Assembly: GCA_945643635.1 (NCBI GenBank)
Contig: CALZFC010000067.1
Coordinates: 540,501-604,500, forward strand
DNA length: 64,000 nucleotides
Source: Allodiplogaster sudhausi
Taxonomy: Eukaryota > Nematoda > Chromadorea > Rhabditida > Diplogasteridae
Direction of reading: 5' to 3'
In this document: positions 1 to 12,461 of the stretch, piece after piece
How positions within the stretch are numbered: the first letter of the stretch is position 1
Layout of the letters: each line of letters begins with the position of its first letter
Made by a program: the position numbers and the translations under genes
The notes under the pieces: model-generated
What the model saw: the letters and a program-made list of their open reading frames with translations, nothing else
Told to the model about the DNA's origin: nothing
The model's database searches: none

Positions 1-1735
1 GAGTTCGAGAAAGGGAGAAAATTTGTTTGTTCGCATTCTCAAACAGACACAAAAAAATTCGCGCACACTTGCGAAGATGATTGATAATTTATAAAATTAA
101 ATGTTTTAAGTGGTTAGTGAGAGAGGGGATAGGGAGAGAAAGAGAGAGAGAGAGAGAGCGATTGAGGGATGGAGAGTTGGAAGGAGAGAGTGAGAGAGAG
201 AGAGAGAGAGCTTAAAAGAATATAGAACGAAGAAAACGAGCTTGAGATTAAAAAGGGAGAAATTTTTTCGCATTCCGAACAGAGGCATACCCATTGCTGC
301 GCGAGTACATCACTTGCGAAGACGATCGAAGATTTATAAAGTTAAATTTTTTAATGATTATTATTCCTATTTCACTGTAATTGGTTGATATATTCTTTGT
401 AAAAAAAAAAACGACGCTCTTCTCATTTGCTTCTCTAGTTCTTGCTTTAATTTCTCTGTTCATACATTACGATTATGAACTGGATTATATGATATTGCAA
501 TGCTCTATTTGTAGCCTGAATTGATCCCGTGGTTTTATTTGCTGAATATGTTATAAAAAAAACAGTAAAATATACCCCCGTTCTTTATGTTCCCTCTGTG
601 CTTAGCTCTTATAAATCCACATATGAAATGACGATCGTAGCATTCTTGTCTTCAGATGAAAAGGGGAGAAAAAAGGAACAGAATAGCATCTGAAAATCAA
701 TCGATTAACCGATGCTATTCGTATTTTTTTTATGATTGTGAATCGCTAATTCATCCTTGCAAACACGCGAGTGACAGAGAAATACATAGAAAGAAATGGC
801 TGATGATTAGGTAAAAAAGTTATTAAAAACATTCTAATATCGTTTGTTGTTATTCAACTTAAATGCATACGCATACTATAAGACATAGCATATTCTTCAT
901 TCCCTATATCTACAATTCACACCTCCAAAGATGCAGTAACTTTATTTGCAGAAGACCAATGCGTCGACCTACCAGCGAATTCAATGTCTTAATTGGTTAT
1001 ATGCCCTGTCAACACAACTGAAACCAACGGGTTTACGAATGTTGTTCTTTATCTAATCATTTTTCCGCAGCATCCCATATAAAATATCTTCAAAAATACT
1101 CTGTTTGTTTGCGTAACATTAAGTATTGTCTATTAAGTTTTCAAAATATTCTTTTCGAATAAAAAAAAGAATTATAAAACAGGATAAAAATTAACAGTAT
1201 AACTATAATTTTCTTATTAATGACGTGCGGTGATATAGCGCCTGAGATGACCCCTGCTCACGTTTGCTGGGCCCCTTCAAAGCCGGAATCCAAATAAAAC
1301 AAAAAAAATATCTTGGTCACGGGTACAAGACTTATGAATGTGATTGGATGTAAAAATATTTTTAAATGATTCACTGTAATTGGATTATATATATATATAT
1401 TTTTTTTTTTTGAAACAGGGCCTTCGTCTCTCCTCATTCTCGTGACAGCTTTCATTCTCTGTGAAGCTGTCTTTCGATTCCTGTGTCATTTTACCAGCGA
1501 TGCTCTATTTGCCACCTGATATAATCCTGTGGTTTAACTTGAATAGTGCGTTATAAAAATCTGCTTAACCGCCTCTTTGCTGGCTCGTTTTAGAGATCTC
1601 CAATATTTGACGAAAAGGAATCGTGTAGACAAATAATAATCGTTCCGTAGTTGTCTCTTGGATTCAGTCTTCTTTGCAAATTTTGAGCAGTACTTTCGGA
1701 ACAGAAAGTTTAAAAATCAGTGGACAAACCGGATC

Positions 1736-1753
1736 CAATTCGCATGCGAATTG
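1736..1753. repeat. Perfect 18-bp palindrome inside the A unit
   Basis: CAATTCGCATGCGAATTG is identical to its reverse complement and directly follows a GGATCC palindrome. The same site is present intact at 43126-43143. One- or two-base variants occur near 4213, 12595, 21139, 45139, 46147 and 50938. Its function is unknown; a dyad-binding protein site is one possibility. Confidence 0.8.
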
Positions 1754-2287
1754 TAAGAGTGCATTTCTGATTCATCGTTGCCGTCGTGGCGTGCGGTCAA
1801 GTCAGCGACGCCTAATAAGCGAGCCATGAGATGCATTCGCGAGCCAACCACGCGAGTCCAGAGAACTCTGAAATAAATGGGAAAACGGTCTGCTGATAAA
1901 AAAATTATAAAAACATTGCAATTTCTTACTTTTTATTCAATTTAAATGCCTGTGTGCACTATTTGATTTTCACACATTTTATTGACTATCTCTTTAATTA
2001 TTACTTCCGAAAATTAAAACATTTTGCATTATGGCACAAGCTACAGATCCGTAGTATTAATTTCTTATATGCTCTGTCTACACAACTGAAACCAGCGTGT
2101 TTCTAAAAATGATACTTTTCTCGTAAATTTCCTCTTGTTGCAGCAGCGGCACAAGCGATACAGGTTTTAAAAAGAAAAGAATCCTTTTTAATTGCTCACA
2201 TTAAATATTGTCTATATTAATGTTCTCAAAATATCCTTTTTGAATAAAAAAGAAAGATAAAATTGGATTTAAAAAAGTAACAGTATA

Positions 2288-2640
2288 CCGTATTTTCTCT
2301 ATTAGTACCCCCTCCCTCTAGTAGAACCCCCCCCCCCCCCTCCAATAGTACCCCCCCCCTAATAGTCTATCACTTCAGCTCTAGATGTACCTTGTACCAA
2401 TGATCTGATGCCAAATTCATGATAAATCTGTTGTAAAACGGATATTCCAGTTATGATTCCATTGAATTCGGGCTACGATTCTTCTTTTTTTGGGAATGAA
2501 ATCTTGTTATTAAACTTTTAGTGTCTCACATTGAAAAATAGAACCCCGCCCTCTAATAGAACCCCTCCCTCTAATAGTGCCCCCTCTCGCAAGGGTATTG
2601 AAAAATAAAAACCCCGGAGGTACTCATAGAGAAAGTACGG
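2288..2640. mobile_element. C-rich terminal-inverted-repeat element, copy 1
   Basis: Termini are CCGTATTTTCTCTATTAG on the left and its near reverse complement (CTCATAGAGAAAGTACGG) on the right, flanked on both sides by TA. Removing the element and one TA restores the family A consensus AACAGTATAACTATAATTTG, which gives a clean empty site. The interior holds runs of CTCTAATAGAACCCC-type repeats that copy the subterminal sequence, plus a conserved core of about 120 bp (AATTCATGATAAATCTGTTG onward, about 2411-2520). TA target duplication fits the Tc1/mariner-pogo superfamily. There is no intact transposase, so it is non-autonomous. Confidence 0.8.
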
Positions 2641-3329
2641 TAACTATAATTTGCTCACTGATGACATGCGGTGATGTAGCGCCTGATGGTGAGAAGGAAA
2701 CTCTCCGACCGGCCATGCACATGTTTATTGGGCCCTTCAGGGCCGAGCCTCGACGCCATGCTCCAAATTAAGTGAAAAAAATATCTTGGTGTCGACGTTA
2801 CCATGTATTGAATTATCAATACACTTATGTATGTTAAAAAAAGAAGCAGCAAACACTCAAACAGTTTCCTGATCAAAAGAAATGGAATGTCTTGGGTGAA
2901 TTACTGATTCGCTCGACAATGAAAGTGAAAATATTGAGAGCGGTTGAGGGAGTAAGATGAGGGGAGATAAAGAGAGAAAGAGAGAGCGAGAGAGAAAAAA
3001 CTGAGGAACAGGGAGAGAGCGAGAGAAAGAGAGAGAGAACGAGAGCTTAAAATCAAAGAGAAGAAAGATCAACGAGATCGAGAAGATGGTTTTTTTTAAA
3101 AGAAAGCTGTCAAACAGACGTCCCGTTAATAATGCAAAATTTCGGTTCGTCGCTCTAAAAAAAAAACATTTTCAGCCCTTTTTACTGTTATTCTACATTT
3201 ATTTCACAAAAATAATCAAATTAAAAAAAGAGAAGCCAAAATGGTTCACTCTAAGTACACTTTTGAAAAAAAAGTCAACTTTTAATGTCGAATTGCAACA
3301 GACACTTATGCACCAATCAATTGGAAGAT

Positions 3330-3892
3330 AGTCACCTCACCGGCAGAAAAAAAGGCTGTAAATCTGGTTGAAACTATGTATCGAATAACCAAGATCGGTT
3401 TCCTTTCCATACCCCAACTCTGAGACACGCCCAAGGTCCTTCCTGCAAGCCAGTTTTCCTTTATCTTCTCCTACACATCAACATCTTAGCTGTTACAACA
3501 TTTATTGATGTGGCTCCATAACATTGCCATAACAAAAACAGTGGGAGAGAAAAACAAAGCTGAGGAACGGGGGCAGTCCATGCAACATTCGCAAGCACTG
3601 CTTGAATATGAGGTGCGAAGGTGCGAGTTGGCGCCAGTCAGTAATCCAGTCACAGCATTCGCGAGACGCATGTTCTCCCGTCTCTTCAGTTAGGCTCTTC
3701 AACATAAGTATGGCAAAGGATAACGAAACATTCCGAAATCAGTTTAAAAAAACAAAACAACACAAGATAAGTGCAGCTTGTCTTGCATTCATTCGAGAAT
3801 TGTTGGCACGTTTAAAATGTTCCCCCCAAATGTTTTCAAACATTACTAAAAAAGAAGGTGTCATCGGTCGTAAACTGTGTCGCATGCCATAA
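3330..3892. other. Unique-looking insert in the A array
   Basis: About 560 bp that match neither family A nor B. One plus-strand frame stays open from 3602 to 3892 (MAKDNETFRNQFKKTKQHK segment), but the frame is short, is overlapped by an equally long minus-strand frame, and shows no splice or promoter context. I do not call a gene. It may be captured host sequence or part of a larger element whose 281-bp right part is annotated separately. Confidence 0.4.
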
Positions 3893-4173
3893 TTTGTCCG
3901 GGACATCGGTAGTAACCGCGAGCGTGTCACTCTGTGCTCTCCACGCTTATGCACTCTCTCGCTGTGGCCGTGACCACGTATGGGACAAGCCCAAAAAAGT
4001 GTAAATGACCATTGAGATTTTTTCTTCTTTGTCCAGGACGCGTCCAGGACATGTCTTAGACATGTCCTAGACTCCTGTGTATTAAGATAGGCGGAAGTGA
4101 ATGTGTCCAGGACATGTGTCCGTTTTATTTTGAAACGGTCATGACCGATTGTCCTTGACATGTCTTGGACAAA
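3893..4173. mobile_element. Small inverted-repeat element with GGACATGTC repeats
   Basis: The ends TTTGTCCGGGACAT and (reverse complement) TTTGTCCAAGACAT form short imperfect terminal repeats about 280 bp apart. The right half holds repeated GTCCAGGACATGTC-like dyads. It interrupts the family A array next to an inverted A segment. No coding capacity is credible. The boundaries are approximate. Confidence 0.45.
4047..4067. promoter_or_regulatory. p53-type double decamer (sequence match only)
   Basis: GGACATGTCT, one spacer base, AGACATGTCC. Both decamers satisfy RRRCWWGYYY, the consensus bound by p53-family proteins, and the pair forms a near-perfect palindrome. Two weaker decamers follow near 4110 and 4157. 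There is no gene beside it, and it lies inside a putative transposon, so a regulatory role is only inferred. Confidence 0.3.
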
Positions 4174-4605
4174 CGGCAAGATTAATGCCGCGGCTGAATC
4201 ATCAATACGCACTCTCACAATTCGCAGGCGAATTGGATCCGGTGTATCCCTTGATTTTTACTTTATTGTTCCGAAAATATTTATAAAAATTTCCTCTGAA
4301 GACTGGACCCAGGCGACAAGAAAGGCAAGAAAGGAACGATTACCGTTTTGTCCACATGATTCTTGAACGATTATCACATGATATGTAAGTAGATTTCTCA
4401 CTTATTAGAAAGACGAAGATCGAATGAACGAGACTTTCTTTTATAACTTACAATGTAAATAAAACTACGGGATCAATTCAGGCTACAAATAGAGCATTTA
4501 TGTATCAAGGACACAATAAGATAGCTACTAGAAAAGGAGAAGAAGAGAATGTGCGCGTGTCTCATTAAAAGAATATAAAATCCAACTACAATGAATACAC
4601 GAAAA
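4165..4605 (-). repeat. Inverted family A segment
   Basis: Within a forward array this stretch reads as the reverse complement of the A unit. It contains CGCACTCTCACAATTCGCAGGC-type, CCTCTGAAGACTGG, GGGATCAATTCAGGCTACAAATAGAGC-type and AAAAGAATATAAAATCC blocks in reversed order. Forward sequence (AAAATTGCAATATAGTTAG) resumes at about 4605. It abuts a small inverted-repeat element ending at 4173. Confidence 0.75.
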
Positions 4606-7600
4606 AAATTGCAATATAGTTAGTTTCTATTCAATTTAAATGCATGTCTATAGTATATTTGGTTCTTTTTATTCGTTTAAAAAAAAATTATATGCAGCCC
4701 ACATGAGTGAACAGAAAAATCAGAAATTCCGGTGTCTCAATTTGTTATATGCACTGTGAACACGAGTGAAACCAGCGGGTTTACGAATGTTGTTCTTTTT
4801 CTTATCAATTACCGCAGCAACCAAACGATAAAAATGTTTAAAAAAAACCTTATTTATTTGCCTTAGAATTAAATATTGTCCATTAAAGTTTTCGTAATAA
4901 AAAAAAAATAGGTTCTAAAAAAAGTAACAGAATAATAATAGTATGCGTGCTGACATGCGCTAGAGAATCTTCCCGACCGAAGAAATAGAGGAATCTATAC
5001 AGACATAGAGAGAGAGTGAGAGAGAGATAGTGAGAGAGAATGAGAGAGAGTGGGATAGAGAGATGAAGGAATAGAGAGCGGGAGAGAAAGATAGAGAAAG
5101 TGAAAGAGAGCGAGAGAGAGAGAGAGAGAGAGAGCTTAAAATGAAAGAGAACAAAGATAAACGAGTTCAACAGAAACAGAGAAGATTTTTTTCGCATTCT
5201 CAAGAGAGTCATAAAAATACACCACTTGTGAAAATGATGGAGCATGAATTGTGAACTGCTGGAGAGCCATCTTTGTTTTCTCGTTGTCGTTGCTACCTGC
5301 GATGCTCTGTTTGCAACCAGAATTCATCCGGTGGTTTTATTATCTTACCATTAGTAAGTAATAAAAGAGCGCTGTCAAGTATACCTCCCGTTTATTCTGT
5401 TCGGCTACATCCAAATATCAAATGAAAATGTAACCCTTCTTATCGCTTGGGTCGGGTCTTCAGACGATATGGTGAAAGATACGGAACAGGATCTGAAAAT
5501 CAATCGATAAAGCGATCCTATTCGTATTTTATGAATGCATTACTGTAGATTGATTATTCATCTTTGCAAACACGTGAGTGATAGAGAAGTAGAAAGAAAA
5601 GGCTGATTTAAAAAAAAAATTATTAAAACATGTATTTATAACAATATTGATCGTACATAAAAATTATTATGTCGAAGTGACAGCACAAATATAGAAAGGA
5701 ATGTACATAAACAAATTATTATAACATTAAAATATCGTTAGTAGATATTAAATTTAAATGTTCTTTGAAATTATGTATATTTTATTGCCTATATTCTTAT
5801 TGTCCATCGTGATTATTATTGACCTTTAGACTAACCAATTAAGCAATTAAATTATTTACAGGCTGGCGCCAAGACCTACGTAACGGAAATTTTTACTTCT
5901 CATTTTGTTATATGCCCTGTCAACACAACAGAAACCAGCGGGTTTATAAAAATGGTTCTTTTCTCAAATTTTTCTCTTCTTGCGCCAGCAGAACAAGCAA
6001 TAAAGGTTTTTAAAAGAAAAAAAGTGTTTTTTTTTGCTCAAAATAAATACTGTCTACTCATGTTTTCAAAATATTCTTTTCGAATAAAAAAAAGAAAGAT
6101 AAAATTTGATTTAAAAAAGTAACTGTATAGCTATAATTTGCTCACTGATGGCGATGTTGAGCCTGAGATGGAAACTACCCACGTTTTTGGGCCCCTTCAG
6201 GACTGGGCCTCGGCTTCAAGTTCCAAATTATGCGAAAAAAACATCTGGGTGGTTATCATGACACCTAAAAAAAAGTTTGAAAAAACGTTTCTTGCTTACA
6301 ATTAGCAGAAAGGGAAAGCCTTGGGTGAATAGCTGATTTTCTGCTGAGTTACAGTGAAAAAAGAGAGCGAGTGAGGTAGAGAGAAACGGAGATGGAGAGG
6401 AAGATAGAGAGAGAGAGTGAAAGAAAGAGAGAGAGAGATGAAGGAATAGTGAGAGGGGAGAGAAAGAGAGGAGTTCGAGAGAAGGGAGAAAATGTTCGCA
6501 TTCCCAAACAGAGGCTTAGAATATCTTACACGAGTACAACACGAAGATGATGGAAGATTTATAAATTATTTTTGTTCAAAATGTTTACTTATTTTTTCAC
6601 TGTAGTTTGATTTTTTATTATTTTAGTGAAGGCACGCTTCTCGTTTTCTTCTCTAGTGCTTGCTTTACATTCATTGTTCATACATTGTGAAAAGCTATCT
6701 TCGGCTTCCCGACTCTTGGCAACCTGCGATGCTCAATTTGACACCTGACCTGATCCCGTGGTTGCACTTGATAAGTGCGTTGTATAGGAAGGCTGCTAAT
6801 TGACACTTCGCTTGCTGTGAGTCCTTTTCACTCTAATCATTGATACAAATCAACTAGACAAACGATAATGGTTCCCGTCTTGTTTCAATCTGCGGTGGAG
6901 ACGGGCTAAAAACACGAATGGAACAAGATTCTGAAAACTTAATAAGTGTGCATGACTGGGGATTGATTATCCATCCTTTCAGATAATCGAGTTATCGAGA
7001 AGCAAAAAGAATTGGCTAATGATAAAAACAAAATTATTAAAACATTATAAGATCGTTAGTTGTTATTCAACCTAAATTCACACGCATACTGTTTGAAATA
7101 ATATTTTTTTATTGTTTATCTCTATAAGTATCTACTTTCAAAGACGCAGCAGACTTATTTACATCGACATATCAGCTATTTCAGTGTCTCCATTTCTTAC
7201 ATGCCTTCTTAAGACAACTGGAACCAGCGGGTTCATAAATATGGTTCTTTTTTTCATTATTTTCTCTTGTTGCTGCAGCATCTCAAGTGCATGATTTACC
7301 TTCTCTGGTTCATGCATTCTGAACTGGTGGAGATATCTTTGGATTCCTGAGTCTTTGATACCTGAAATAGGTACTCGATTTGCAACCTGAATTGATCCCG
7401 CCATTTTGGTTATTTTTGGTTATAAAAGATTTTCTCCTGTTGAATATGCCCGGTCCAGTTCGTCGCTCTAATAATTGAAAAAAAACTACATGACAAGCTA
7501 ATTCGATAATGGACTGACGCATTATTGATTAGAGAGTTCAGTATAATTAACTTTTATTCAATTTTATTTAAATGAATATGTATATTATTTGCTTTTCTTT

Positions 7601-9962
7601 CTTTTATTCACCATCCTCATTATTGCAACCTATAAATAATCAACTAAATTATTTACGTCCATATGAGACTTACAACTAATCAAGAATTTCGACATCTCAA
7701 TTTACTATATGCCCTGTCCGCACAACTCAAACCAGCGGGTTTACGAATGCTGTTTCTTTCTTATAATTTTCAGCAGCAGCACAAACAATAAATAACTCTG
7801 TTCATCGTTGCCGTCATGGCGTGCGGTCAAGTCAGCGACGCCATGGGATGCATTCGCAAGCCAACCACGCGAGTCCAGAGAACTCTGAAATAAATGGGGA
7901 AAACGTGCTGCTGATAAAAAATTGGTAAAAAATTGCAATATCGTTAATTAATTAAAGGCATGTATATAGTATGTTTGGTTTTCTTTTTATTCATTTTTAT
8001 TGACTAACTCTATTAAGATTACATTAAAAGATGCTATAAAGTTATATGCAGCCCACAAGAGAGAACAATAAGAAAACTGAGATTCCGGTGTCTCAATTTG
8101 TTATATGCCCCGTCAACACAAGTGAAACCAGCGGGTTTATGAATGTTGTTCTTTTTATAATCAATTTCCGCAGCAGCACCAACGATAAAAAATGCTAAAT
8201 AAAACGCTATTTGTTTGTGTTAAATTTAAATATTGTCTATTACCGTTTTCGTAATAAAAAAAAAGATAAAATATGTTTTTAAAAAGTTACAGAATAATTA
8301 TTGTTTGCGTGCTGACATGTGGTGATGTTGCTTTTCGAATAACATAAAATATGATTTAAGAAATAACGGAACAACTATAATTTGCATGCAGATGCATGGT
8401 GATGTAGCACCAGAGATGGAAACTGTCCGAACGGACGCTTATAGGGCCCTCGGCGCCAAATTGAAAATTGTGCAAAAAAAAATGCTGGTGTGAGTGAGAG
8501 AGATGGAAAGATAGATGAAGGAATAGAGACTAGTAGGGAGAGAAGGAGAGAGAGTGCGAGGGGGAGCGAAGGAGAGAGGGAGAGAAAGACAGAGAGAGCG
8601 GGCGGGCGAGAAAGAGATGCTTAAAAGGAATGAGAACAAAGATAAAAGAGTCCAAGAGAAAGGGAAAATTTGTTGTTTTTTTTCAAACAGGGGCGTAAAA
8701 ATTCCTACACGAGTACAACAAAGTGATTGAAGATTTATAAAATTAAATTTTTTAAATGCTTGTTCTTTCTTTCACTGTAGTTGTATTTTATATTCTTTTT
8801 GTGAAAACCGGCGCTCTTCTCTTCTCCTTTTCAATCGTTTTCTATTCATGCGTTGTGAATTGGTGGAGAACTATCATCGTTTTCCCGATTTTTTCTTACC
8901 TGCGCTGTTCGATTTGATCCCGTGGTTTTAATTGGATTAGCGCGTAATAAAGCAGACTGCTAAATTGGCACTCCGTTGATTGTAAGCGTGCGTATGATTG
9001 TGTTGATTGATGACTCATCGTCGGCCGTTGTGGCAAGTCAGCGACGCCTAATAAGCGAGCCATGGAAGCAAACACTCGAGCCCTGAGAACTGGCGAAGAC
9101 TGGCTGCTGATAGGAAAAAGTTGATTAAAAAAATTGCAATAACGTTAGTTCTTATTATTCAATTTAAATATTTATGTATATTGTCTGATCTTATTTTATT
9201 CATTTTTTTTATTTACAAGAGATTATGGCATACATTCATCATTAAAATGGATGTCTCAATCTCTTATATGATCTGTCAATGCAACCGAACGCAGCGGGTT
9301 TATAAATATCATTCTTTTCTAATAATTTTCCTCTTATTGCAGCGGCAATATAAGCGATCAAGGTTTTAAAATGAAAGAAAACTTTTTGTTAGCTCACGTT
9401 AAATATTGTCTATTAATCCTTTCAAAAAAGTGTTTTCGTTCGATTTTATTTTCTTTTAGTGAAAAAGACGCTCTTTTCGTTATCTTCTCGTTCTTTCTTT
9501 CTTTATAAAAATTCCTAACGCTTGCAAAGATGATATAAGACTAATAAATATTTTTTTTCAAAATAATTACTTATTCGTGTATTCAATGTAGATGGATTTT
9601 ATATTCTTTTTTTAAATTTTATATTCTTTTTGTGGAAAATCAACGCTCTTCTCGTCTTCATCGCATACATACGTTCTCTGTTCACGCATTGTGAACTGGT
9701 GGAAAGCAATCTTCGGTTTCCCGAGTCCTGTTTTACCTGCATTGCTCTAGACACATGATGTTGTCCCGTGGTTTTACTTGATTGGTTCGCTATAAAACAG
9801 GCTGCTAAATCGAGACTCCGCTTCAGTGTCTCTCCCTACCTCTCTTATAATTGGAAAAAAAGAATCGAGTAGGGAAGTGATAATCGTTACCTTCTTGTCG
9901 CTTGGAGGGTTCAGTCTTCAGGGGAAATTTTTTGCGAAATACATTCAATACAACGTTATAGC

Positions 9963-10270
9963 GACGAAACCTCAGGCAGGTCGGACAAGTTTAGCGGCAG
10001 CGTAAGTCGACGAAGGAGAACGAGAAAGACGACGGGGAAGGGAAATTGGTCCAAGGCGTCGTTAGGAGGGGAATAGAGACGGGAAACTCGAGAAGGACGG
10101 TGGGAACGGGGAAGGAAGGCAAGAGGCGAGCCAGCTTAAGGCTGCTCGCCGCCGGGAAGAAGACCTAGATTACTCATAACCGGGGGTTTACTGAAGAGCC
10201 GGGGGAGGGGATATATAGAGAGAAAGAAAACGAGAAGGCGAAAGAGCGACAACACCAAGGGGGGAGGGAA
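9963..10270. other. GC- and purine-rich insert of unknown origin
   Basis: A stretch of about 310 bp of much higher GC than the surrounding A repeat, strongly G/A on the plus strand. It includes TTAAGGCTGCTCGCCGCCGG, CATAACCGGGGGTTTACTG and a TATATAGAGAGAAAG stretch. A-repeat sequence is recognisable on both sides (AAATACATTC left, TCCGTAGGCGCAATTTGTTA right). There is no open frame or inverted termini. A solo LTR or captured promoter-like DNA is possible. Confidence 0.4.
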
Positions 10271-12004
10271 CTCATCAGAAAATCCGTAGGCGCAATTTGT
10301 TATATGCCCTGTCAACAAAACTGAAACCAGCGGGTTTACGAATGTTCTTCTTTTTCTTATAACTTTCTCACATTAATTTGTCTATGAATTTGACCAATCT
10401 ATGTTTTCCGAATAAAAAAGAACAAAAGGGAAAGCCGAGGGTGAATTGGCGATTCACTCGAGAATGAAAATGAAAATAGAGGGATAGAGAGATAGAGGAA
10501 TAAAGAGAAAGAAGAGTGCGAGAGAGAGAGAAAGAGAAAGCTTAAAAGGAAAGAGAACAAAGATAAACGTTCTTTTTTCACATTCCCAATAGAGGAAAGA
10601 TGATTAAGGATTTAGAAAATAAATTTTTTTTTAATGTTTGTGTATTCCAGTTTTCACCGTAGTTAGATTTTATATTCTTTTAGTGAAAAACCGACGCTCT
10701 TCTCTTCTTCTTCTCTTTCGTTCTCTGTTCATGCATTGTGAACTGCTGGAGAACTATCTTCAGTTTCCCGAGTCTTTTTTACCCGCGATGCTCTTTTTGC
10801 CACCTGAAGTGATCCCGTGGTTTTACTTGATAAGTGCTTTATAAAAACAATCTGCTAAATTAGCACCCTGCTCTGTCTTTGCCTTTCTGTTGTTCTGTCT
10901 AATACTTGAAAAAAGGAATCGTGTGGACGAAATTGTACTTTGTACGTTATAACAGAACCCTGTCAAATAGACCTCCTGTTGAATCGGTCCAATCCACTTT
11001 CGTCGTTCAGATAATTGAGAAATCGACATATCCAATGGCAATCGTTCCGTCCTTGTCGCTTAAGTTCAGTCTTCAGAGCAAATGGGGGGAAAGTATAGAA
11101 CAGCATCTGAGAATCAATCGATAAACCGTTGCAATTTGTATTTGATGAGTGCGTATGATCGTGGATGGATTGATAATTGCATCGTTGCAACCACGTAAGC
11201 CCAGGGAAATTGAAAATAATGGATAATGGGATCAGTTATGAAAAATTTAAATATCGTTAGTTTATTGTTTAAAATTTTAATTTTTTAAATACAAATGTAT
11301 ACTATTCGATTTTTTCCCTCTTATTGACTATAGTAATTATTATCAACCTCCACATATGAAATTAGGTAAATTATTTACAGGAGCAGGTCCAGTGCATCAG
11401 AAATGTCTAGGTCTCTATTTCTTATATGCCCTGTCAACACAACTGAAACCAGCGGGTTTCTAAAAATGATACTAATTTTCCTTTTATGGCAGCAATATTG
11501 TCTTTATTAATGTTTTCAAAATATTCTTTTCGAATGAAAAAAGAAAGATAAAATACGATATAAAAATTTACAGTATGTAACTTTAATCTGCTTACTGATG
11601 ACGTGCGGTGACGTTGCGCATGAGATGGAAACTGCCCGACCGGCTCTACCCCCACTATTATAGGGCCCATTCCGAGCCGAACCTTGGCTCCAAGTTCTAA
11701 ATTGTACGAGAAAAATATCTTGATGTAGACATTTACATGTATAGAGATTATCATAACAATTAAAATAGTTGCCGTATCCGGACAAAGTTTCCTGATTAAC
11801 AGGAAGGGAAAGGCTTGTGAGAATCGCTGATTTGCTCGGGAATAAAGTGAAATAATGAGAGTGGGCCAGGGAGAACGAAAGAGGATGCGAGAGAGAGACA
11901 GAGAGGAATAGCGATGGGAGAGAGAGAAAGTGAGAGTAAAGGAGAGCGAGAGAGAAAGAGAGAGAGGGAGAACAATTTCTTTTTCACATTCCCAACAGAG
12001 ACGG

Positions 12005-12182
12005 ACAAATTCCAGACGGTGAACAAACCTGCGACCCTCTCGAAGTCGCTCACCCGAATATCATCCGTCGCACGAGAGGTGTGCTTAGGCTTCAGCTTTA
12101 ATACATACGCGGTATTACAAATCTCAATGTTGTCACATCTATATATTTGATGCACGAATAAATAAATAAATAAATAAATAAC
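12005..12182 (+). mobile_element. Possible truncated LINE 3' end with (AATA)n tail
   Basis: About 150 bp unrelated to family A, ending in six tandem AATA units (12157-12181), the kind of simple-repeat tail left by target-primed non-LTR retrotransposons. A plus-strand frame ends just before the tail (SLTRISSVAREVCLGF segment). There is no reverse transcriptase motif in so short a fragment, so this is inference from the tail and the block boundary. Confidence 0.4.
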
Positions 12183-12461
12183 TAAAGTATCCGGCGAATA
12201 ATTCTACAGTAGCGCTAGAAAACGAGTTTGAATGCGCGCGCTCATAAAGTTGCCTGTCGCTCGTTCGAGAGATCGTGTGAAATAGGAGGGCGGCTCTGAC
12301 CTACCGTAGCTAATTCTCAACCCGCCATTTTTCACGTTACTATTGCTCAGAATGTAATGGAAGAAAATCGCTCAAACTCTCTGGATACATGTTTTACGCC
12401 AAGATGAACATGTTCAGATAGAGAAAAACTTAGGTTATTTATTCCCCGGATACCTCCTTTA
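12183..12461 (+). mobile_element. MITE with GTATCCGG termini, copy 1
   Basis: The inverted ends are GTATCCGGCGAATAA and GTATCCGGGGAATAA (right end reverse-complemented), bracketed by AAAG(GAG) and TTTA. The interior (CTACCGTAGCTAATTCTCAA, GAACATGTTCAGATAG) is shared with a second copy in opposite orientation at 14268. It sits immediately after the (AATA)n tail. Non-coding. Confidence 0.75.

Noticed and set aside
2010..2110. 21U-RNA (piRNA) promoter reading of the reverse complement of the TGAAACCAG block
   Set aside because: The sequence is CTGGTTTCA, one base different in spacing from the known CTGTTTCA core, with no consistent downstream start site.
3739..4218. 159-codon minus-strand frame
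   Set aside because: It crosses the ends of a putative MITE and an inverted A segment, and an equally plausible plus frame overlaps it; chance or relic sequence.
4883..5245. Long Ser-Leu-rich frames such as SLSLSLSLS, and Glu-Arg frames on the other strand, throughout families A and B
   Set aside because: They are translations of (CT)n/(GA)n tracts, occur in every unit and have no start, splice or codon-usage support.
11590..11640. C/D snoRNA from TGATGA ... CTGA boxes in the A unit
   Set aside because: The boxes are too close together and no terminal stem is present.
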